Source of the DNA: Tenebrio molitor
Taxonomy: Eukaryota; Arthropoda; Insecta; Coleoptera; Tenebrionidae
Direction of reading: 5' to 3'
Assembly: GCF_963966145.1 (NCBI RefSeq)
Contig: NC_091050.1
Location: forward strand, 23,374,001 to 23,438,000
DNA length: 64,000 nucleotides
Positions 63,001-64,000 of this stretch are shown here, piece by piece. The translations under genes and the position numbers were made by a program. The notes beneath the pieces were generated by a model. It saw only the letters and a list, made by a program, of their open reading frames with translations. It was not told the origin of the DNA and ran no database searches. The stretch's first letter is position 1, and each line of letters begins with the position of its first letter.

Positions 63001-63784
63001 ATATCATAACATTGACAATACTGTCCGAAATTTTAATTCCGCAACTGTACTTGGTGTCTTGCAAATCACCTGGGAGTTTCTTAGTTTGTAGTTTGGCTGC
63101 GAGTTTAAAACGCCGCTCAGGAAATTCGTTGAAACACCAGCATTCTATATCGAGTTCGGCTTTCTTGGAAACATCGTGCTGAAGCTCGCATTGCAAACAA
63201 TGGCAGTTGGGCAACTTCTTTGAGATTTCATTTTATACGTTTACTCACACACAGTCTTTTTACTTTGTTCTTGAAGCCTTTGTTATTTTCTGAATAAGAT
63301 AAGTTGCAGGCACTATTTTATCAACACTTAAAAACCAAACATAACCTTGAATGGCAGAAAACTTGACATTTTAGGTTGGTCGTACGTGAACTGCCCGCCA
63401 TATTAGAATTTTTTCAGCGGTTCTCAAACAAAGTGATTTCTTTGTTTCTCTTGTAAACCATTAAGATTTGTATAAGGCAAGTTGGGTTATTTTGCCTTCT
63501 TTCAATACGTACTACCTCAGATTAAAATATTTTCAAAATCAGACTGTATATTCCTTTTAATAATATCCCAAAATAAGATAAGCAAGCTAAATAAAATAAT
63601 TTCAGTGGCATGTTACCGACTCCAGTAACTCCAGAAGCCAGAAACGTTGCAATTCTTGAAATAGCCAGATTTTCTCCACAAGACCAAGGGTTGTACATTT
63701 GCGAGGCCCGCAACGATGCGGGTGTTGATCAGAAACGTGTACAACTTGCCATTGACAGCGTTCCGAACCGAGGAGACATTGTGG
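38904..63784 (+). CDS. trol: Perlecan-type heparan sulfate proteoglycan core protein (internal part of gene, ends missing)
   Basis: Overall span of the visible exons of a secreted basement-membrane proteoglycan core protein. Seen in the sequence: 21 LDLa modules (C-x-F-x-C ... CDG ... DC ... SDE-x-x-C), Ig domains, three laminin IV domains split by laminin EGF repeats, then an Ig array. This order is specific to perlecan (Drosophila trol, HSPG2). In flies perlecan acts in basement membranes, binds growth-factor ligands and laminin/collagen IV networks, and is alternatively spliced (family knowledge). Splice phases agree at every core junction listed below: phase 1 through the LDLa/Ig part, and mixed 0/2 inside the laminin IV part. 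The first exon seen begins in phase 1, so the start codon and signal peptide lie further 5'. The last exon ends in phase 1 with Ig sequence, so the remaining Ig and laminin G domains lie past the window. Identity is very likely; the exact isoform is unknown. Confidence 0.95.
39350..39460 (+). CDS. trol: perlecan exon: LDLa module 2
   Basis: Acceptor ACAACACAG, donor GTAAGT, phase 1-1, 111 nt. One LDLa module (CGDDEFTC, RCIP-like CIPLTSKCD, DCQDLSDERNC). Follows a 329 nt intron. Confidence 0.9.
39864..39983 (+). CDS. trol: perlecan exon: LDLa module 3
   Basis: Acceptor TTTGTTTCCAG. One LDLa module (CKPTDFKC, CIPRNQRCNG, NCQDRSDEIGC). Two in-frame donors lie 9 nt apart, after 39974 (GTAGCC) and after 39983 (GTACGC). 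The second has G at +5 and is preferred. Either keeps phase 1. Confidence 0.85.
40269..40403 (+). CDS. trol: perlecan exon: LDLa module 4
   Basis: Acceptor TCAAATTTAG, donor GTTAGT, phase 1-1, 135 nt. Short Gly/Pro linker, then one LDLa module (CTPDEFKC, CVSLSKRCDG, DCLQSEDEESC). The usual SDE is EDE here. Confidence 0.9.
40540..40653 (+). CDS. trol: perlecan exon: LDLa module 5
   Basis: Acceptor CATGCCACAG, donor GTAAGG, phase 1-1, 114 nt. One LDLa module (CNADQFKC, CIDARKKCDK, DCPDGSDEHTC). Confidence 0.9.
40976..41125 (+). CDS. trol: perlecan exon: LDLa module 6
   Basis: Acceptor GGGCATGTAG has a weak pyrimidine tract; donor GTAAAA. Phase 1-1, 150 nt. LDLa module with an atypical first half (CMPNTTMC lacks the usual Phe before the second Cys) but a normal calcium loop (DCEDNSDEKFC). 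Confidence 0.85.
41467..41607 (+). CDS. trol: perlecan exon: LDLa module 7
   Basis: Acceptor CATTTATTTAG, donor GTATGT, phase 1-1, 141 nt. One LDLa module (CAENEFPC, FCIMGYKKCNG, DCPSGNDEDNC; NDE replaces SDE), followed by a Pro-rich linker. Confidence 0.9.
41740..41875 (+). CDS. trol: perlecan exon: LDLa module 8
   Basis: Acceptor GATGTGACAG. One LDLa module (CASSEFRC, CIDIRFRCDS, DCSDNTDEINC). The donor is ambiguous: GTGGTG after 41872 or GTGGGT after 41875. Both keep phase 1, and I prefer the latter for its +5 G. Confidence 0.85.
42142..42357 (+). CDS. trol: perlecan exon: LDLa modules 9 and 10
   Basis: Acceptor ATCCATTTAG, donor GTATGT, phase 1-1, 216 nt. Two complete LDLa modules in one exon (CTEDEVQC ... 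GSDEQGC; CTPDQFPC ... GSDEQNC), joined by only three residues. The second has a GGG insertion before CIEEH. Either fusion of two exons or loss of the intron between them. Confidence 0.9.
42620..42751 (+). CDS. trol: perlecan exon: LDLa module 11
   Basis: Acceptor TGCGTTTAG, donor GTATGT, phase 1-1, 132 nt. One LDLa module (CPEDQFRC, CLDIRRRCDG, DCPDQSDEQDC) with a short Pro/Glu tail. Confidence 0.9.
43280..43384 (+). CDS. trol: perlecan exon: LDLa module 12 (short)
   Basis: Acceptor GTGGTTTAG, donor GTGAGT, phase 1-1, 105 nt. LDLa module one residue shorter than its neighbours between the second and third cysteines (CGDSC) and with GLDE in place of GSDE. All six cysteines remain. The following intron is only 52 nt. 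Confidence 0.9.
43437..43679 (+). CDS. trol: perlecan exon: LDLa modules 13 and 14
   Basis: Acceptor CTCTTCCGCAG, donor GTAAGT, phase 1-1, 243 nt. Two LDLa modules (CGDDEFAC ... GSDEFDC and CTVNEFRC ... ASDERGC). The exon is noticeably GC-richer than the surrounding introns. Confidence 0.9.
43770..43886 (+). CDS. trol: perlecan exon: LDLa module 15
   Basis: Acceptor TTTTGGCCAG, donor GTTAGA, phase 1-1, 117 nt. One LDLa module (CHEPDWFQC, CVDVALRCDN, DCRDFSDEQNC). Followed by a 3.45 kb intron loaded with transposons. Confidence 0.9.
44414..44656. mobile_element. TIR element L (243 bp) in perlecan intron
   Basis: Ends AAACTAGGCAAAAATGAATA and TATTCATTTTTGCCTAGTTT, continuing GGGAATT / AATTCCC (arms about 30 bp). 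Confidence 0.9.
44847..44975. repeat. 129 bp near-perfect palindrome in perlecan intron
   Basis: Arms GGCGGTTGCGCGCGCCATTA and TAAATGGCACGCGCAACCGCC, with AATCCTGCAACGAAATGCGA / TCGCATTTCATTGCAGGATT and CCCTATTGGTTA / TAACCAATAGGG. The loop is under 15 nt. GC-richer than its surroundings. Confidence 0.88.
45461..47075 (+). pseudogene. non-LTR retrotransposon with internal deletion of the reverse transcriptase
   Basis: Strongly purine-rich top strand. Frames in order: a Lys/Glu coiled-coil (KRMKTIEERMEQIEKKEKK, 45764-46150) ending KSKLKDRKGERMYIDDDLAN; then KIGYRKIRVNGEWFIWDE (about 46185-46242); then NIGNKWWRIMTIY (46510 on) and, after a shift, an AP-type endonuclease core LLGGDFNGRIAERG (about 46590-46632) and GSRGETVIDYGIVNEEAW ... 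VESDYLE (46800-46905). A poly-T run then leads straight into a LINE-like 3' end (AAAGCCCGTAGGGCAAAATAAA). Both ends are present but the RT domain is absent. Sense orientation within the host intron. Confidence 0.82.
47339..47620 (+). CDS. trol: perlecan exon: LDLa modules 16 and 17 with Pro/Thr linker
   Basis: Acceptor GTATCCGTAG, donor GTAAGT, phase 1-1, 282 nt. The LDLa module CRTNQFQC ... ASDEFNC is followed by a roughly 20-residue Thr/Pro/Arg-rich linker (possible O-glycosylation, inferred) and a second LDLa module (CAPGYQPC ... MSDETDC). Confidence 0.9.
47700..47858 (+). CDS. trol: perlecan exon: LDLa module 18
   Basis: Acceptor CCACCTCTAG, donor GTAAGT, phase 1-1, 159 nt. LDLa module (CSIGQFRC, CIGQKLRCNG, DCPRDSSDELDC, with one extra residue in the calcium loop) and a C-terminal linker. 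Ends the first LDLa array. Confidence 0.9.
47859..50815 (+). other. perlecan intron 47859-50815
   Basis: Large AT-rich intron. One TIR element at 48962-49190 and no extra LDLa exon found. Around 49900-49990 a moderately palindromic GC-richer patch (TTATGGCTCGTGCCG) recalls the snapback repeats elsewhere. Confidence 0.6.
48962..49190. mobile_element. TIR element M (229 bp) in perlecan intron
   Basis: Ends TACAGGGTCATTATAAATGA and ATTTATAATGACGCTGTA, with inner GATTGTAGTC / GACTACAAT. TA flanks. Confidence 0.88.
50816..50878 (+). CDS. trol: perlecan linker exon preceding first Ig domain
   Basis: 63 nt, phase 1-1, donor GTGAGT. Encodes a linker ending LNLRTYPSDQEIKE. Spliced directly to the exon at 52554 it gives the start of the Ig domain (...IKEN-REVVFQC), which matches the perlecan layout. 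The acceptor is a tandem TAGCAG (NAGNAG), so the exon may begin at 50816 or 50819 and differ by one residue. Confidence 0.8.
51077..51091 (+). CDS. trol: candidate perlecan microexon, 15 nt
   Basis: GGAGCAG acceptor with a T-rich stretch about 20 nt upstream, 15 nt open in phase 1-1, perfect GTGAGT donor. Would add five residues (roughly N-I-Y-K-T, then G). A simple read-through from 50878 to 52554 is also in frame, so this would be an optional cassette. No transcript evidence. Confidence 0.4.
51210..51236 (+). CDS. trol: candidate perlecan microexon, 27 nt
   Basis: Strong acceptor (CCCCTTTTTCTATTTCTGCAG region), 27 nt open in phase 1-1, donor GTGGTA (weak at +4/+5). Would add about nine residues including SCGNYLRQ. 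Optional cassette between the linker exon and the first Ig exon. Confidence 0.35.
51844..52100. mobile_element. TIR element N (257 bp) in perlecan intron
   Basis: Ends TAACGGGTGACTATTAAAAT and ATTTTAATAGCCACCCGTTA, followed inward by TTTTCACTTGG / CTAAGTGAAAA. Inserted between the candidate microexons and the first Ig exon. Confidence 0.9.
52554..52781 (+). CDS. trol: perlecan exon: Ig domain 1
   Basis: Acceptor TCTGATTTAG, donor GTAAGT, phase 1-1, 228 nt. A complete Ig C2-type fold: VVFQC, then VQWTRPNGEPLP, RLEIPNIKVEHGGTYICQA. This Ig lies between the two LDLa blocks, the insect perlecan arrangement. Confidence 0.92.
52838..52846 (+). CDS. very short candidate microexon, 9 nt
   Basis: TTTCACGCAG, nine bases, then GTAAAA. 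Phase-1 compatible and would add three residues. Evidence is splice-site pattern only and it could easily be chance. Confidence 0.15.
52880..52915 (+). CDS. candidate perlecan microexon, 36 nt
   Basis: AATATGGAG/TCTTGCC ... ACAG/GTATTT. 36 nt open in phase 1-1 encoding LPPLDTEYHGT with flanking split codons. The acceptor lacks a good pyrimidine tract. It sits between Ig domain 1 and LDLa module 19, where linker length can vary. Confidence 0.25.
53070..53204 (+). CDS. trol: perlecan exon: LDLa module 19
   Basis: Acceptor TTGTATCCAG, donor GTAAGT, phase 1-1, 135 nt. Pro/Thr linker, then a LDLa module (CGLQQATC, CISKNLVCDG, DCTDGSDENRC). First module of the second LDLa block. Confidence 0.9.
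53260..53508 (+). CDS. trol: perlecan exon: LDLa modules 20 and 21
   Basis: Acceptor GATCGATAG after a 55 nt intron, donor GTAAGT, phase 1-1, 249 nt. Two LDLa modules: CEPNEFRC with KKCVLKTWRCD and GSDEANC, then CAYHQFAC ... GSDEIGC. The start was chosen because the first cysteine (GCEPNEF) needs it. Confidence 0.88.
53898..54610 (+). CDS. trol: perlecan exon: Ig domain 2, half laminin EGF, start of laminin IV domain 1
   Basis: Acceptor TTTTCATCAG, donor GTAAGT, phase 1 to 0, 713 nt. The first ~93 codons form an Ig domain (EITCTAVG, IVWRLNWG, GAYSCEV). Then a cysteine-rich laminin EGF half (CPAGYFNEE ... CLKCFCFGQSNKC), then most of laminin IV domain 1 with its conserved YFAMPENYHGNQ and SYGGYLRF motifs. 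An open reading frame on the opposite strand here is an antisense shadow. Confidence 0.95.
54661..54987 (+). CDS. trol: perlecan exon: end of laminin IV domain 1
   Basis: Acceptor ATGCTTTCAG after a 50 nt intron, donor GTACAT, phase 0-0, 327 nt. Completes laminin IV domain 1 (REEIMMTLADVNNILIK) and enters the following laminin EGF (CECPVGYTGTSCE). Confidence 0.92.
55044..55201 (+). CDS. trol: perlecan exon: laminin EGF
   Basis: Acceptor TCGTTTTTTAG, donor GTGAGT, phase 0 to 2, 158 nt. Laminin EGF residues (RCADGFVR, CPAGTYGDP, CEVCPCPLTNPSN). Confidence 0.9.
55258..55459 (+). CDS. trol: perlecan exon: laminin EGF
   Basis: Acceptor CTTTCAACAG, donor GTGAGT, phase 2 to 0, 202 nt. Completes one laminin EGF (CDCPSAYVGRRCEQC, YSGNP) and begins the next (YCNADGTIDEDQRRCRCK). 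Confidence 0.9.
55898..56038 (+). CDS. trol: perlecan exon: laminin EGF
   Basis: Acceptor TCTTGTAAAG, donor GTTTGC, phase 0-0, 141 nt. Laminin EGF half (GPTCATCKANTFYL ... CIACFCMGVTRQC) leading into laminin IV domain 2. The upstream intron (55460-55897) is AT-rich with no recognised content. Confidence 0.9.
56093..56374 (+). CDS. trol: perlecan exon: laminin IV domain 2, N-terminal part
   Basis: Acceptor ATCCTATTCAG, donor GTAAGT, phase 0-0, 282 nt. Laminin IV motifs YWALPPRYLGDKITSYGG and YLRYTLRY. Confidence 0.93.
56427..56632 (+). CDS. trol: perlecan exon: laminin IV domain 2, central part
   Basis: Acceptor CGATTTTAG after a 52 nt intron, donor GTAAGT, phase 0 to 2, 206 nt. Laminin IV residues IILLYY, YWQRSDGQQADREH and LLMALADLDAVYIKATY. 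Confidence 0.93.
56684..56912 (+). CDS. trol: perlecan exon: end of laminin IV domain 2 and laminin EGF
   Basis: Acceptor TTGTCTTGCAG, donor GTAAGT, phase 2 to 0, 229 nt. The last laminin IV strands (ISVSLDIAN, VEQCYCPQGYTGLSCEDC), then laminin EGF cysteines (CEPCNCNGNSREC). Confidence 0.93.
56965..57141 (+). CDS. trol: perlecan exon: laminin EGF
   Basis: Acceptor AAATTCAAG after a 52 nt intron, donor GTATGT, phase 0-0, 177 nt. Laminin EGF (NCGNFTTGESCELC, GYEGDPANRIPC), then CNCERRGS ... CQCK. Confidence 0.92.
57192..57382 (+). CDS. trol: perlecan exon: laminin EGF and start of laminin IV domain 3
   Basis: Acceptor CCTTGAACAG, donor GTAAGT, phase 0 to 2, 191 nt. Laminin EGF (NNCDRCRPGTFGL, CQACFCSGVATSC), then entry into the third laminin IV domain. 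Confidence 0.92.
57465..57747 (+). CDS. trol: perlecan exon: laminin IV domain 3, N-terminal part
   Basis: Acceptor TTCTAAATAG, donor GTGAGT, phase 2 to 0, 283 nt. Laminin IV motifs ERWYWSLPRTYTGNKIKSYG, LEFTQRY and IIIIGNGVTIYW. Confidence 0.93.
57803..58253 (+). CDS. trol: perlecan exon: end of laminin IV domain 3 and two laminin EGF units
   Basis: Acceptor AAATTTGCAG, donor GTAAAG, phase 0 to 1, 451 nt. The laminin IV C-terminal half (NWQRLDGNQGPSLASREDI, MTVLANIDVILIRA), then EGF-type cysteines (CRCPQGYQGSSCESC; CSRCPCNSHEQSC; CNCLPGYVGRQCEYY). Returns to phase 1 for the Ig array. Confidence 0.93.
58254..59169 (+). other. perlecan intron, no recognised element
   Basis: 916 nt AT-rich intron between the last laminin EGF exon and the third Ig exon. 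A short stretch near 58676 (TAGGCGTTGAA) recalls the end of the four-copy TIR family found upstream, but the match does not extend. Nothing else recognised. Confidence 0.6.
59170..59442 (+). CDS. trol: perlecan exon: divergent Ig domain 3
   Basis: Acceptor AATAAATCCAG, donor GTTCGA, phase 1-1, 273 nt. Ig-like strands with VVFTC and IQCVIETPDG, but the canonical Trp and the D-x-G-x-Y-x-C motif are missing (CYEHRIQC instead) and there is an extra Cys. The open frame and splice phases support a real exon. The weaker donor and divergence allow a lineage-specific or alternatively used domain. Confidence 0.8.
59824..60153 (+). CDS. trol: perlecan exon: Thr/Pro linker and Ig domain 4
   Basis: Acceptor TTACTTTGTAG, donor GTAAGT, phase 1-1, 330 nt. 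A Thr/Pro-rich linker (TTTPGPFVSTPPPL), then a full Ig domain (VRFNCTA, IRLQWTKDGGNLP, SDSGRYICEAYDG). The linker is a plausible O-glycosylated spacer (inferred). Confidence 0.92.
60216..60245 (+). CDS. trol: candidate perlecan microexon, 30 nt
   Basis: Acceptor GCATACTTAG with a T-rich tract, 30 nt open in phase 1-1, donor GTAAAA. Would encode LLPKAFNQT in the linker between Ig domains 4 and 5. The exon may be optional, since 60153 can also join 60704 in frame. Confidence 0.4.
60704..60855 (+). CDS. trol: perlecan exon: Ig domain 5, N-terminal half
   Basis: Acceptor GCTCGACAG, donor GTAAGT, phase 1 to 0, 152 nt. First half of an Ig domain (VDVQEGQSVQIQCAATGNPE). The usual core Trp is replaced by Leu (VLRLIRVDG). 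Confidence 0.9.
60908..61320 (+). CDS. trol: perlecan exon: Ig domain 5 C-terminal half and Ig domain 6
   Basis: Acceptor ATCTCGTAG after a 52 nt intron, donor GTACGA, phase 0 to 2, 413 nt. A nearer AG (CAATTGTAG before 60891) was rejected because it gives stops in the frame needed. Completes Ig 5 (DQGPYQCIATNNAG), then a whole Ig 6 (SFTLRCQADRAIDLKWSR, PEDSGLYVCTA). Confidence 0.9.
61374..62060 (+). CDS. trol: perlecan exon: Ig domains 7, 8 and start of 9
   Basis: Acceptor GTGATTTCAG after a 53 nt intron, donor GTAAGT, phase 2-2, 687 nt. Two complete Ig domains (STELQCDATGSPAPTIKW ... DRGVYVC; AILVCRVEAGIPSPTVTW ... ESGEYICTAENEAG) and the first half of another (VKLECHASGIPAPSIQW). Confidence 0.93.
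62406..62706 (+). pseudogene. helix-turn-helix (DUF4817-type) transposase N-terminus remnant
   Basis: Frame with MVLIYGKARGHSQLGRQIYG, ENFPHRIHSSARIFVN and VVQHLRDFG fits the insect DUF4817 domain (h-x-IYG ... Y-x-x-xFP-x-R-x-P ... F-x-x-h-x-x-LRxxG), known from mariner-like transposase-related proteins. Ends abruptly where the TIR element at 62707 starts. Located within a perlecan intron, same strand, so it would be spliced out. Confidence 0.6.
62707..63050. mobile_element. TIR element O (344 bp) in perlecan intron
   Basis: 33 bp inverted ends starting GTACAGTTGCGGAATTAAAA and ending TTTTAATTCCGCAACTGTAC. Abuts the DUF4817-type remnant on its left. Confidence 0.92.
63606..63784 (+). CDS. 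trol: perlecan exon: Ig domain 9, C-terminal half
   Basis: Acceptor ATAATTTCAG, donor GTAAGT, phase 2 to 1, 179 nt. Completes the Ig domain begun in the previous exon (QDQGLYICEARNDAG) after a 1.5 kb transposon-bearing intron. Confidence 0.92.
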
Positions 63785-63995
63785 GTAAGTCACCCATTTT
63801 AATTAGCCACCAATTTAAATTAAAAATTTTCCGGTAAATTCTAATTGTCCATTTGTCTTTGTAAATATTTGAAGTAGTCAATCTACCTAAAATTAATCTT
63901 TCAACTCTCTAACTAAGAAATTGTATAAAAAGTCGCTCCCACTATACATATAATCCACTTAATAAAAACTCTTTTGGTGTCGGTATTCGTAACAG

Positions 63996-64000
63996 GATTT
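63996..64000 (+). CDS. trol: possible first bases of the next perlecan exon
   Basis: The window ends five bases after a possible acceptor (TATTCGTAACAG). The bases are compatible with phase 1. Only the splice-site pattern supports this. Confidence 0.2.

Overview
The window is AT-rich eukaryotic DNA and almost certainly comes from an insect. The evidence is very short introns (about 50-80 nt) beside multi-kilobase ones, GTAAGT/GTGAGT donors, and a dense load of small terminal-inverted-repeat elements, mariner remnants and insect-style non-LTR retrotransposon pieces. The transposon families look most like those of beetles, but that is inference; I cannot name a species.

One host gene is visible. 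About 38 coding exons on the + strand from 38904 to 63784 encode the middle of a perlecan-type basement-membrane heparan sulfate proteoglycan core protein (Drosophila trol, vertebrate HSPG2). In order they give 18 LDL-receptor class A (LDLa) modules, one Ig domain, 3 more LDLa modules, one Ig domain, three laminin IV (laminin B) domains embedded in laminin-type EGF repeats, and then about seven further Ig domains running to the window edge. Nearly all LDLa exons are flanked by phase-1 introns, so single modules can be skipped in frame. Between the domain exons lie several possible microexons (9-36 nt) that keep the same phase. The signal peptide and N-terminus lie upstream of 38904 and were not found; the C-terminal laminin G domains lie beyond the right edge.

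Positions 1-38903 hold no host exon I can support. They are probably a long first intron and/or intergenic DNA. This region is dominated by mobile-element debris: many palindromic or TIR elements (several nested), a four-copy TIR family (about 1.8, 2.7, 20.6 and 21.9 kb), a broken mariner-like transposase (27.8-28.3 kb, - strand), a frameshifted and truncated Crypton-like tyrosine recombinase that keeps an intron (23.7-24.4 kb, - strand), a 5'-truncated LINE 3' end with a poly(A) tract (11.7-12.0 kb, - strand), a THAP-zinc-finger remnant in a nested TIR element (35.5-36.4 kb), and a tRNA-derived SINE (36.5-36.7 kb).

Within the perlecan introns are further insertions. The large intron 43887-47338 holds two MITE-like elements and a non-LTR retrotransposon that keeps both ends but has lost its reverse transcriptase. 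Introns near 49, 52 and 62-63 kb each hold a TIR element, and the last also holds a helix-turn-helix transposase-type ORF. I found no new multi-gene system; the main interest is in candidate perlecan microexons and the nested, datable transposon stacks.
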